A stretch of 60,350 bases of DNA from IMG/VR virus record IMGVR_UViG_3300007735_000768, positions 1 to 60,350 of that record, one strand, 5' to 3'. Within the stretch, counting starts at the first letter, position 1, and each line of letters opens with the position of its first letter. This document shows, one piece after another, positions 7,053-15,438 of the stretch. Origin of the DNA: a virus. The notes beneath the pieces are model-generated. The model saw only the letters and a list, made by a program, of their open reading frames with translations, made no database searches and had not been told where the DNA came from. The position numbers were made by a program, and so were the translations under genes.

Positions 7053-7191
7053 TTTAGTAACGGGTTGCTTTGTCGGCGCGTTGTTCACCATTCTTAAATT
7101 CCCACTTCCTGCACCACCCACATTTGCTGGCATTGCTGGCATCATCGGCATTTGGTTAGGCATGATCATAACAATGTGGATAAAGAATTGA
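7039..7191 (+). CDS. XapX-domain small membrane protein
   Basis: 50 residues with two hydrophobic segments. The middle KFPLPAPPTFAGIAGIIGIWLG matches the XapX/DUF1427 signature (pro-rich turn followed by a Gly-rich second helix). XapX proteins are small inner-membrane proteins of unknown role found in bacteria and actinophages. Overlaps the gene before and couples by a TTGA junction to WhiB. Confidence 0.75.
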   Translation: MVIYSLVTGCFVGALFTILKFPLPAPPTFAGIAGIIGIWLGMIITMWIKN

Positions 7192-7496
7192 ATAAGCCAC
7201 CTAAATATCCTGACACAACTGGGTTCGAACCTTGTGCAACAACCGATCCCGAAATATGGTTTCCTGAACGATCAAACCAATATTTGAAAATCGCCGCGCT
7301 CGCTAAATCAATTTGTCAGACATGTCCGATAATGTTTGAGTGTGCTGAATATGCAATCCATACAGATGTGGTTGGCATATGGGGTGCGACAGATGAAAAG
7401 CAAAGACATGCAATACAAAAGGCAAGGAAAATCGAACCTTTTCGATTTGTCAAAATGACAATTGAATGGTTGGACAAAATGAACGCGAAAGCGTAA
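7188..7496 (+). CDS. WhiB-family Fe-S transcription regulator
   Basis: 102 residues if started at TTG 7188, which overlaps the previous stop; GTG 7176 is an alternative. The four cysteines follow the WhiB plan: FEPCATTDPEIWFP, then SICQTCPIMFECAEYA, binding a [4Fe-4S] cluster. GIWGAT is the WhiB turn, followed by a basic helix. WhiB proteins are confined to Actinobacteria and their phages, so this gene is the strongest host marker in the genome. Phage WhiB proteins can dominate host WhiB circuits. It probably regulates host or phage transcription through the main sigma factor. Confidence 0.93.
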   Translation: MNKPPKYPDTTGFEPCATTDPEIWFPERSNQYLKIAALAKSICQTCPIMFECAEYAIHTDVVGIWGATDEKQRHAIQKARKIEPFRFVKMTIEWLDKMNAKA

Positions 7497-7515
7497 CTAA
7501 ACGAGAGGTAGTGAA

Positions 7516-7983
7516 ATGTCAACACCAGTAACACTTGTAGGAAACCTAACGGCTGATCCTGAATTAAAGTTCACACAACAAGGCAAGGCACTTGCTAAAT
7601 TTACGATCGTGACTTCTGAACGATACAAAAACGCAGAAGGAACATGGGAAGATCGAAACACAACATTTTGGAATGTAGTTTGCTGGAATCAATTGGCAGA
7701 ACATGTTGCAGACACTTTGTCTAAAGGTGATCAAGCAATTGTTATGGGCAAGGCGTATCAAAAGTCATGGGAAGATGACAAGACAGGCGAGAAGCGTCAA
7801 CGCACAGAGGTTGAAGCAAAAGAGGTTGGTGCAGGACTTGCTCGCGCATCAGCAAAGATAACTAAATTCACTAAGCCAACAAGCGGTGCGCCTGTGAGCA
7901 ATGATCCGTGGGCAACTTCCGTCAATGATGATCCTTGGACAACCGCATCTGCGCAACCAAGCGACGATTTGCCACCTTTTTAA
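7516..7983 (+). CDS. ssb: Single-stranded DNA-binding protein
   Basis: 155 residues. The OB fold is clear: TPVTLVGNLTADPELKFTQQGKALAKFTIV, the conserved TTFWNVVCWNQLAEHV, and KGDQAIVMGKAYQKSWED. A low-complexity linker leads to an acidic tip DDLPPF, the usual docking tail for partner proteins. It coats ssDNA in replication and in annealing by the ERF protein at 45970. Own ribosome site GAGAGGTAG. Last gene before the head module. Confidence 0.95.
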   Translation: MSTPVTLVGNLTADPELKFTQQGKALAKFTIVTSERYKNAEGTWEDRNTTFWNVVCWNQLAEHVADTLSKGDQAIVMGKAYQKSWEDDKTGEKRQRTEVEAKEVGAGLARASAKITKFTKPTSGAPVSNDPWATSVNDDPWTTASAQPSDDLPPF

Positions 7984-7984
7984 A

Positions 7985-8001
7985 CGGGCGAGTGTTATGC
8001 T
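7985..8001 (+). promoter_or_regulatory. Possible late promoter (-10 only)
   Basis: Shares ACGGGCG then TTATGCTT with the stretch before 56035 and resembles that before 45474, where a -35 is also seen. Here TATGCT is at 7996-8001 but I find no good -35 at 17 bases. It may be an activator-dependent late promoter for the structural genes. Confidence 0.35.
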
Positions 8002-8010
8002 TGTCCGATC

Positions 8011-8151
8011 ATGGACAAACTTGAAGAAACCACGCCCCTTGTTGCTAACGCGATCAGGTTAAATGAGGTCTATAAATCACTTATGGAAGGTGGTTTTACT
8101 TCGGACGAGGCTCTATCATTGATCGCAAAGATGACGAAACCGAACGAGTAG
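8011..8151 (+). CDS. 46-aa protein upstream of portal
   Basis: Small helical protein: VANAIRLNEVYKSLMEGGFTSDEALSLIAKM. Many actinophages carry a similar short 'GF-x-x-x-E-A' helical protein in the same position before portal. No function is established. The promoter-like element lies directly upstream. Confidence 0.65.
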   Translation: MDKLEETTPLVANAIRLNEVYKSLMEGGFTSDEALSLIAKMTKPNE

Positions 8152-8160
8152 GATCAGATT

Positions 8161-9435
8161 ATGCCAACAAGACCCGATCTGAACGAACTAGGCACCAGCG
8201 GCTTACGCCGTAGTGGCGGTTTTATCCATGAGGAATTTTTAACTCAACTACGCGGTAAGCGCGGTCTACTTGTCTATCGTGAAATGGCAGACAACGATCC
8301 TGTTATTGGTTCAATCCTTTACGCGATCGAGAAAGTAATCCTTCGTCTTGACTGGCGCGTTGATCCATATGATGAGTCAGAGGAAGCAAAAGCAATTGCT
8401 GAATTCATCGATGAGTGCATGGAAGATATGTCCGACTCATGGGATCAAACACTTGCATCAATTCTTTCAATGCTCGTTTATGGTTTCTCATTCCATGAAA
8501 TTGTCTACAAGGTTCGCGGTGGCGATTCAAAAGACCCAAAGCGCAATTCAAAACATTCAGACGGAAAGATCGCATGGCGTAAGTTTGCAATTCGATCACA
8601 AGAAACATTAAACAACTGGATGATGGACGAAGATGGCGGTATTCAAGGATTCCGTCAAATGGATCCAACAGGCGGTGGCTTCCGAGAGATTCCTATGGAC
8701 AAAGGTTTGCTATTCCGCACCAATGTCAGCAAGAACAATCCAGAAGGTCGATCACTACTGCGTAACTCATTTAGACCTTGGTATTACAAGCGACGCATTG
8801 AAGAAATTGAAGCGATCGGTATTGAACGCGATCTAGCAGGACTTCCTGTTGCCAAAGTGCCACCTGAGTATTTATCAAGTGGTGCAACTGCGGCACAGCA
8901 AGCCGTTCTTGCAAACATTACTGAAATTGTTCAGAACATTAAGCGAAATGAACAAGAGGGCGTTATCTTCCCAATGATGTATGACGAATCTGGGAAAGAA
9001 ATGTTCTCGCTCGAATTACTTTCATCAGGTGGCTCTCGTCAATTCGATACAGACAAAGTAATTGCTCGTTACGATCAACGAATTTCAATGTCCGTTCTAT
9101 CTGACTTTATCCTTCTTGGACATGAGGCGGTTGGTTCATTCGCACTAGGTTCACAGAAGATGGATTTGTGGACAATGAGCATCGATGCGATCGCTAAGTC
9201 AATTGCAGAGGTTGTTAACCAATACGCAATTCCGCGCCTCTTAAAGTTAAACGGCATGAACACCGAACTTTGCCCTTATCTAACTTACGGACAAGTTTCC
9301 CATGTTGACCTTGGCGAACTTGCCGACTATGTTCAGAAACTAACATCGGCTGGATTGCTGATGCCTGACGAGAACTTGGAAGCATACTTGCGTGAACAGG
9401 CAAGCCTTCCACCTGCGGAGAATACGGTGATCTAA
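8161..9435 (+). CDS. Portal protein (DUF935-like)
   Basis: 424 residues. REMADNDPVIGSILYAIEKVILRLDWRVDP is the conserved portal N-terminal block; MLVYGFSFHEIVYKVR, LLFRTNVSKNNPEGRSLLRNSFRPWYYKR and LQHEAV-like GHEAVGSFALGSQKMDLW follow in the usual order. It forms the ring at one capsid vertex through which DNA passes and to which TerL docks. Next to the MuF-like gene with a 1-base overlap, as is normal for this module. Confidence 0.92.
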   Translation: MPTRPDLNELGTSGLRRSGGFIHEEFLTQLRGKRGLLVYREMADNDPVIGSILYAIEKVILRLDWRVDPYDESEEAKAIAEFIDECMEDMSDSWDQTLASILSMLVYGFSFHEIVYKVRGGDSKDPKRNSKHSDGKIAWRKFAIRSQETLNNWMMDEDGGIQGFRQMDPTGGGFREIPMDKGLLFRTNVSKNNPEGRSLLRNSFRPWYYKRRIEEIEAIGIERDLAGLPVAKVPPEYLSSGATAAQQAVLANITEIVQNIKRNEQEGVIFPMMYDESGKEMFSLELLSSGGSRQFDTDKVIARYDQRISMSVLSDFILLGHEAVGSFALGSQKMDLWTMSIDAIAKSIAEVVNQYAIPRLLKLNGMNTELCPYLTYGQVSHVDLGELADYVQKLTSAGLLMPDENLEAYLREQASLPPAENTVI

Positions 9436-11702
9436 TGTTTGTTGTCCGAAAGGCAGACAATAACTCACCGACTCCACCTCTCAATCCTGACGAAGAAAAT
9501 GTTTCAAAGATTGTTCAACAAGGCATTGGTGATCTTGAAAATGCCGCGATCAGTCGCGAAGTAAAAGATGCAATTGCCTCTCGAAACTATGAGGCGATCG
9601 TAAATGCCTTTCCTTGGGACGAAACAACCAATACTTTAAATTTAACTGCTGACGCATTTGGTAAAACAATTGCAGACAATATTGGCACAGGAATTAAGGC
9701 AGGTTTTAAAGGTCGCTTCGACTACACAGACCCACGATCAATTGCATGGGGAACTGAACAGTCAGCGCGACTTGTTACCGCGGTTACAGACGAAGTTAGA
9801 ACGCAGATTCGTGATGTTATCGGACAGGCATTTACTCAAAACAAAACAGTTGTTGAAACAGCGCGACAACTTCGAACATTTATTGGGCTTAATGCGCGTC
9901 AACAAAACTCACTTGAAAAGTTTATTCAAGCAAACATTGATGCACCTAACTTAGATAAGTTGATCATTGACTATAAGAAGCGCGCTATCAAGTATCGAGC
10001 GAACATGATCGCCCGAACAGAAATTATTACAGCAGAGGCAAATGGTCGCTACCTTGGTTGGACACAAGCGGTCGAGGCAGGATTAGCAGACCCGAAAGGC
10101 ATGAAGCGTTGGAGTGCCGCGATCAGCGAGCGCACTTGCGATACATGCGGTGCAATGAATGGTAAGTCGGTTCAATGGGATCAACCATTTCCAAATGGAG
10201 TATTTAATCCACCCGCTCATGTTATGTGCCGTTGCTCAACATCATTCCTTGATCCTGAGTCAGAGTTAGCGCAAGATTTCATGCCACCTGCCCCTGCGAT
10301 CGTTGCACCACCACGCGAGGACATTCCTGAAAAGATAACTCGGGCGATCAGAGGACTACGCGATTCAACAGCCGCAGTTGAAGCGGCTCATGCAAGCACA
10401 ACACGCGTTTCGGCATTTCAATACGATTCGACAGCAATTGAAAACCTTCATGTTGATGTCGAGAAAGTCGAATTCAATGGTGTGCCATCAACAGAATTAA
10501 GATTCAAGATGACACCTGCCGCATTAAAAGACATTGAAAAGCAAGCGGTTAAGAGTAAAGGCAAGGATTGGTTAGTCAATAAAGAAATAGCGGCGATCGA
10601 TGTCAAGACAGCAGACGGAAAGTTAACATTCTCATCACTTGATCCTGATGCTAGTCAAACATGGACTATTTTAGAACGCAGAACAGTTGGCGATTTAGCA
10701 TGGGATCAACTTGCAAGCACTAACGCAACATATACACGCTATCTTCCTGATGGAACAGCAATTCGAATTATCTCATCTGCTAGAAATGGATACGCATTTC
10801 ACGGAACAACTCGCGTGATCATTCCGGGCAAGCCAACCGCAGAAAAGATTGATGAAATCATGAGCAAGTTAGTGTCGTCTGCTCGTCACTCAACAGAGGC
10901 AGATGTTGACTTGCTAAAAGCAAACCGAATTCTCAGTATCTTCAAACCCGCAGACAAAGACCTTGCTGTAAAAGAGTTTGCAGACAAGAAAAAATATATT
11001 GATGATGTAATTGGCAAATACTGGGGCTTTAAATGGGACGATGTAACTACTGAATTAGATAGTGAAGGTAGATTGCGTTTCTTGCTTCCGCGATCAGTTG
11101 CAGAAAAGATTATGGATAAGACTTCTATTGGTCATATTAACCATTCTTTAAAGTATGGAGTTGTAGGTTCAACAGATGGTTCAACAGTTAAAAACATTGT
11201 TGATTTATTTACCAAAGATGAAAACAAAATGCTCTTGTCAACAACTAATCGTTGGACGCGAGGACTTAACTATGAAGGACAAAGTAGCGTTAAGGATGTA
11301 ACAACGGGTGGCGCGGATTATGTATTTGGTCGCCCCGTTGACAAAGTAAGGGCAGGTTCTTTTCAGAACCTATACCGACTTGAATTTGATGCCGCAGAAC
11401 TATTCCGTCGCACCGATTGGTTTGCATATGCGGCAGATAGTTATGGTGTTCGAAACCCTGCGGCAAAAACATTCTTTAAAGGATCAACAAAGTTCGATGC
11501 CCCTAACTGGTTTGGTGAATTGATGACTGGCGGTAGCAGGGCTGGCGCAGAGATCATGTTTCAAAGCAGTATAGATATGCGTTATGTAACTGCTTTCCCG
11601 ATTCAAGAGAGAATTCAGAAGCCTTTATTTGAGGCATTTTTAAAACTAGGAATTACCGAAATCAACGGCATACCGCTTGATGATTTCTTTAGAACCATAT
11701 AA
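9435..11702 (+). CDS. MuF-like head morphogenesis protein with a large C-terminal extension
   Basis: 755 residues. Residues about 190-275 are the MuF/SPP1 gp7 domain: ARTEIITAEANGRYLGW, the CDTCGAMNGK knuckle and AHVMCRCSTSF. MuF proteins are usually 250-400 residues; here about 450 more follow. The last 160 include TTGGADYVFGRPV, then GAEIMFQSSIDMRYV and LGITEINGIPLDDFF, which to me resemble the end of ADP-ribosyltransferase-like toxin modules, although I cannot confirm a catalytic triad. MuF fusions to effector domains are known in other phages and may be packaged and injected with DNA. Confidence 0.85.
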   Translation: MFVVRKADNNSPTPPLNPDEENVSKIVQQGIGDLENAAISREVKDAIASRNYEAIVNAFPWDETTNTLNLTADAFGKTIADNIGTGIKAGFKGRFDYTDPRSIAWGTEQSARLVTAVTDEVRTQIRDVIGQAFTQNKTVVETARQLRTFIGLNARQQNSLEKFIQANIDAPNLDKLIIDYKKRAIKYRANMIARTEIITAEANGRYLGWTQAVEAGLADPKGMKRWSAAISERTCDTCGAMNGKSVQWDQPFPNGVFNPPAHVMCRCSTSFLDPESELAQDFMPPAPAIVAPPREDIPEKITRAIRGLRDSTAAVEAAHASTTRVSAFQYDSTAIENLHVDVEKVEFNGVPSTELRFKMTPAALKDIEKQAVKSKGKDWLVNKEIAAIDVKTADGKLTFSSLDPDASQTWTILERRTVGDLAWDQLASTNATYTRYLPDGTAIRIISSARNGYAFHGTTRVIIPGKPTAEKIDEIMSKLVSSARHSTEADVDLLKANRILSIFKPADKDLAVKEFADKKKYIDDVIGKYWGFKWDDVTTELDSEGRLRFLLPRSVAEKIMDKTSIGHINHSLKYGVVGSTDGSTVKNIVDLFTKDENKMLLSTTNRWTRGLNYEGQSSVKDVTTGGADYVFGRPVDKVRAGSFQNLYRLEFDAAELFRRTDWFAYAADSYGVRNPAAKTFFKGSTKFDAPNWFGELMTGGSRAGAEIMFQSSIDMRYVTAFPIQERIQKPLFEAFLKLGITEINGIPLDDFFRTI

Positions 11703-11711
11703 AATAAAAGT

Positions 11712-12080
11712 ATGATCAACCGCGAAGATGTGCCACAAGCACTTATCACAACACCACCAATCTGGGGTAGCGTCATTCCTGACGAGATGCCTGTATTTGC
11801 CTTTGGTCCTTTTGTAATGCAACGCGGTAAAGATCGATTATTAGGCATGTATTTGATCGAGGAAGAACCTGATCTATTTTGTTTTTGGGATGGCGCACGA
11901 GAACGCTATTTCCAACTTGAAGATACAAAAGTAGAAGGTGATTCGATCACATTCAAAGGCGGGGCATTTCGACCAATTGCTACAACCGATTCAGACATTC
12001 TTGGATTAGGTAGTGATCGTGTTGGCTTATCACAAACCGACGCGGTAAATAGGGCATTACTCCTATTTCAGCCCGTCTAG
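11712..12080 (+). CDS. Hypothetical head-region protein, 122 aa
   Basis: Begins 10 bases after the MuF-like gene. Mixed strands with an aromatic-rich middle (EEEPDLFCFWDGARERYFQLED) and a C-terminal helix. Could be an immunity or partner protein for the MuF extension because of its position, but nothing in the sequence proves that. No family recognised. Confidence 0.65.
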   Translation: MINREDVPQALITTPPIWGSVIPDEMPVFAFGPFVMQRGKDRLLGMYLIEEEPDLFCFWDGARERYFQLEDTKVEGDSITFKGGAFRPIATTDSDILGLGSDRVGLSQTDAVNRALLLFQPV

Positions 12081-12110
12081 CGGTTAGAATAATCGCTGGG
12101 GGGTTACTAG

Positions 12111-14342
12111 ATGCCTTGGACGATCGAAACAAAAGCACCTGACTGCAAGAGCGGCTATGCCGTTGTTGACGCAAAGGGCAAAACTGTTGGTTGCCATAAA
12201 ACCCGCGCAGATGCCTTATCTCATCAACGCGCACTTTATGTCAATGTAAAGGATGTCACTCAAAAGGACGATCCGACCGCAACCGATGTTCATGTAGACA
12301 CGATCATGCGCCCCTTTAAGATTAAGAAGCCCGCTTTATCAAAGAGCGTAGACACTTTAATTTCACAGCACGACAAACTCCATACTCAAACCGATTCCCC
12401 AAATGATGCACAACTATTCGTTCATCATGCGATCATGGAAGCGATTAGCAAGGCAGGACAAGAGGTAGATTGTTCTTGCGGTGCATGGAGTCAACCTTTA
12501 CTACTTAATAGCGTTTCAACAACCCTTGACGCGCTCGCAAAGGCAGAAAACCCTTCATTGTCACCTGTTGGTCAAATCATTCAAACAGGCATCGATCAAG
12601 GATATAAGTTTGCCGATGTTCTCCACATGCTCGATGTTGGCGGCTACATGATCGTAGTTCGACCAAAAGAAATCGTTGAAGATAGTCAATCCCCAACACT
12701 CGTTGACAAAATCAAAGGATTTATGTCAAAGGAAAAAGCAATTCCCGACTCATTTGTTCCACCACAAGCGGTTCGAGATGAAGCAAAACGCGCCCTTGAA
12801 TGGATAAAAGAAGGACATGCTGGCGCAGGATTTACCGATGTAGGACGCGCTCGCGCCGCCCAACTTGCCAATGGCGAAGGTGTTTCAAGAGAAACCCTCG
12901 CTCGTATGAAATCTTTTCTTGCTCGACATTCAGTTGATGCACAAGGTAAGGGTTATCACACAGGCGAGGCTGGGTATCCGTCACCCGGTCGGGTTGCGTT
13001 TGCCGCATGGGGTGGGTCTGCGGCAAAGACTTGGGTAGATAAACTGTTTCGACAGTATGATCTTGCAAAATCAACAGGCGAGATTGAAACAGTATTTAAA
13101 TCTAATGAAAAGCGATTCACACTCGGACCTTGGTATATCCCTGATCGACAAGATGCGCATGGGGAATGGACAGATAGCGAAGAATTACAAACTGCTCTAT
13201 GGGATTATGTGAAGTCAGGCGATCGTAGAATCCGTTTGCAACATCGTAAGAGTGTTGTTGCAGGTGAATGGGTTGAAACAATGACATGGCCGTATCCCGT
13301 AACAGTTCCAATGATGAAAGCAGACGGCACAGAAGCAGATGTTACTTATCCAAGTGGAACAGTATTCATGGGAGTGCAATGGGAACCTTGGGCATGGGAA
13401 TTAGTTAAAGCAGGAAAGTTAACTGGTTATTCGATCGGTGGTAAATCAGAAAGATTGATGGTTGATTTTCCAGAGCAAGATGATATTATTAACATGCAGG
13501 TAGCAAAACATGGAACGCACGATCAGAAAACTCATGGTCGTCGTGGTGGCATACCTCAACAAGGTGGCGCTCGCGCAGGTATGGGCGATATTAAAATCAC
13601 CGATGCAATGGCGGCTGAGATGCAAGGCGGTTCTGCCGCACCATTCTTAGTCAAAAATGAAAATGGTGATTGGGAATTCACACCTGAGCGTCAAGCATTA
13701 CATGATCGTATAGTCAAAGAATCTGTTGATGGCGTTCCAAGTTCCGCAGACCCAACATATGTTGTTATGGGTGGTGGACCCGCGGCAGGTAAATCAACAA
13801 TTCTTGAAAGCGGTCAAGTATCACTTCCAAAGAACACAGTTGAAGTCAACGCCGATACTTGCAAGACAAAACTTCCTGAATGGGATACGGCAGGTGCTAA
13901 TCGCGCTTCTGTTACTCATGCAGAATCGTCATATCTTGCAAAGCGAACACAAGCGGCGGCGTTCGAGCGTAAGCAAAACATCGTGCTTGACGGAACAGGT
14001 GACACATCTCCTGCATCTATGACAGGCAAAATCGACACAGCAAGAGCGGCAGGTTACAAAGTCGAAGCGCACTATGTCACATTGCCAACGGACATGGCTG
14101 TGGCAAACGCACTTGCACGAGGACAAAAGACAGGTCGCTTTGTTCCAGAAGAAGTGATCAGGACAACCCACGCAGGAGTATCAACAACATTTCCGCAAGT
14201 CGCGGGTAAGTTTGACTCAGTTACTCTTTACGACACAACAGTATTTGGTGCAACAAAAGTAATTGCCACAGGCGGTAAAGGTGCATTAGACATCATAGAT
14301 AAAGTCGCCTATGACGCATTTCTAGCGAAAGGTAACGCATGA
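12111..14342 (+). CDS. Capsid maturation protease (XkdF-like) fused to a zeta-toxin-like kinase
   Basis: 743 residues in modules. Residues 1-48: MPWTIETKAPDCKSGYAVV with a GCHKTRADA turn, a short domain seen ahead of actinophage proteases. About 214-315: FVPPQAVRDEAKRALEW and GYPSPGRVAFAAWGG, a phage domain of unknown role. About 334-462: XkdF-type serine protease, RFTLGPWYIPD, LQHRKS, YPSGTVFMGVQWEPWAWELVKAG and GYSIGGKS. About 465-475: KHGTHDQKTHG. About 525-743: zeta-toxin-like kinase, P-loop GGGPAAGKST at 553-563, NADTCK and NIVLDGTGDT. Protease and kinase in one chain is unusual. Confidence 0.88.
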   Translation: MPWTIETKAPDCKSGYAVVDAKGKTVGCHKTRADALSHQRALYVNVKDVTQKDDPTATDVHVDTIMRPFKIKKPALSKSVDTLISQHDKLHTQTDSPNDAQLFVHHAIMEAISKAGQEVDCSCGAWSQPLLLNSVSTTLDALAKAENPSLSPVGQIIQTGIDQGYKFADVLHMLDVGGYMIVVRPKEIVEDSQSPTLVDKIKGFMSKEKAIPDSFVPPQAVRDEAKRALEWIKEGHAGAGFTDVGRARAAQLANGEGVSRETLARMKSFLARHSVDAQGKGYHTGEAGYPSPGRVAFAAWGGSAAKTWVDKLFRQYDLAKSTGEIETVFKSNEKRFTLGPWYIPDRQDAHGEWTDSEELQTALWDYVKSGDRRIRLQHRKSVVAGEWVETMTWPYPVTVPMMKADGTEADVTYPSGTVFMGVQWEPWAWELVKAGKLTGYSIGGKSERLMVDFPEQDDIINMQVAKHGTHDQKTHGRRGGIPQQGGARAGMGDIKITDAMAAEMQGGSAAPFLVKNENGDWEFTPERQALHDRIVKESVDGVPSSADPTYVVMGGGPAAGKSTILESGQVSLPKNTVEVNADTCKTKLPEWDTAGANRASVTHAESSYLAKRTQAAAFERKQNIVLDGTGDTSPASMTGKIDTARAAGYKVEAHYVTLPTDMAVANALARGQKTGRFVPEEVIRTTHAGVSTTFPQVAGKFDSVTLYDTTVFGATKVIATGGKGALDIIDKVAYDAFLAKGNA

Positions 14343-14551
14343 CAACCGATACACCACGAATCGAACGCATGTATCTTGAAATCCTTTTGGGGATTGATCA
14401 AAAAGATTCATTACTCAAACCATTAACCGATGCTGAAAAGGCTCAATGGGGTCGCATCGACAAACAAGTGAAAGAGATTCGAGCAATGGGTGGGGAATTT
14501 GAAATCCCTAACGAAGTGCCTCAATCAAATCCAGTTGCGGTCGTTGAATGA
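14339..14551 (+). CDS. Hypothetical protein, 70 aa
   Basis: Overlaps both neighbours by 4 bases, so it is translated together with the protease-kinase fusion. Helical and acidic: MYLEILLGIDQKDSLLKPLTDAEKAQWGRIDKQVKEIRAMGG. Its position directly after a zeta-like kinase makes an antitoxin-like partner conceivable, but there is no recognisable epsilon antitoxin sequence. Function unknown. Confidence 0.65.
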   Translation: MTTDTPRIERMYLEILLGIDQKDSLLKPLTDAEKAQWGRIDKQVKEIRAMGGEFEIPNEVPQSNPVAVVE

Positions 14552-14922
14552 TCACTTTATTTAAACATGGTTCTCATGATCAGAAAACGCATGGGCATGC
14601 TGGCTTAGTGCCTCATGGTTCTGCGGGGGGCGATGCAGTTCACAGAAATTTAGGCATGCACCTTGCACCAATTAGCGCAAAGGTTGATGGGATCAAATCA
14701 AATCCAACGATCGCAGGAGATTTAGCACAAGCAAAAGTCACACTTCATGCCGCATCAATCGCACCGACTGCTATGGCGAGCGCACAAGCATTAGGCAACA
14801 CTCGTTTAGCATTATCAAGTGCGGCGCGGAAAGTTACTGGAACAAATACCCCGTTAGCCATTACACTTGCTGATATTGGCAAAGAAGCACAACGACTTTC
14901 TGACTCATTGTTGCGACCATAG
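14548..14922 (+). CDS. Head-associated protein starting with an HDQKTHG motif
   Basis: 124 residues starting MITLFKHGSHDQKTHGHAG. The KHG-T/S-HDQKTHG block is also present in the preceding protease fusion just before its kinase. The remainder is Ala-rich and helical (AQAKVTLHAASIAPTAMASAQALG). This His-rich block recurs in actinophage head proteins. It may be a maturation cleavage or packaging signal, which is inference. Confidence 0.7.
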   Translation: MITLFKHGSHDQKTHGHAGLVPHGSAGGDAVHRNLGMHLAPISAKVDGIKSNPTIAGDLAQAKVTLHAASIAPTAMASAQALGNTRLALSSAARKVTGTNTPLAITLADIGKEAQRLSDSLLRP

Positions 14923-14934
14923 GAACGGACGATC

Positions 14935-15438
14935 ATGGAAACTGAATGGACATTAGTTCAACCTTCAATGCCTGAAATGGAAATGGAAGAAGTCGTAGAC
15001 CTTCAAAAGAGCCTACGCACACTCCTTGCCAACACAGTAACTATTTCTTTACGCGCTCAGGGATACCATTGGAATGTTCGCGGTATTCATTTCGCCGCAT
15101 ACCATAAGTTATTTGGTGACATCTATGAGGACATTCATGAATCGATCGATCCAACAGCAGAGTGGTTGCGCAAATTAGGTTACGAAGCACCATACACACT
15201 TGGCGAGTTCATGAATGATCGCGACATTGAAGAACCGATCAAGCAGATTAGTTTGGCTATGCAGATTCAAACATTACTGCAAGGCATCGAGCAGTTAGAA
15301 GAATGCACAGAACATTGCTTAGAGGTTGCAACAGCCGAGGACGAACAAGGTCTGATCAATTTCCTTGCAGGTCGCCTAGACATGCTTGAAAAGTGGGAAT
15401 GGCAATTGAACACATCTGTAAATGAAGGGTTTATGTAA
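14935..15438 (+). CDS. Dps-like ferritin
   Basis: 167 residues of the Dps/ferritin four-helix fold. LRTLLANTVTISLRAQGYHWNVRG starts helix A; HKLFGDIYEDIHESIDPTAEWLRKLG carries the inter-subunit ferroxidase pattern of Dps (His of HWN, a second His, Asp and Glu of SIDPTAE). TLLQGIEQLEECTEHCLE and GRLDMLEKWEWQL give the other helices. Dps proteins oxidise and store iron and protect DNA. Inside the head gene cluster, it may be expressed late and perhaps packaged. Confident on fold; the role in the phage is inferred. Confidence 0.9.
   Translation: METEWTLVQPSMPEMEMEEVVDLQKSLRTLLANTVTISLRAQGYHWNVRGIHFAAYHKLFGDIYEDIHESIDPTAEWLRKLGYEAPYTLGEFMNDRDIEEPIKQISLAMQIQTLLQGIEQLEECTEHCLEVATAEDEQGLINFLAGRLDMLEKWEWQLNTSVNEGFM

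Noticed and set aside
7218-7236. TGGGTTCGAACC resembling a tRNA T-arm
   Set aside because: It is inside the WhiB reading frame (encoding T-G-F-E-P-C) with no surrounding cloverleaf.
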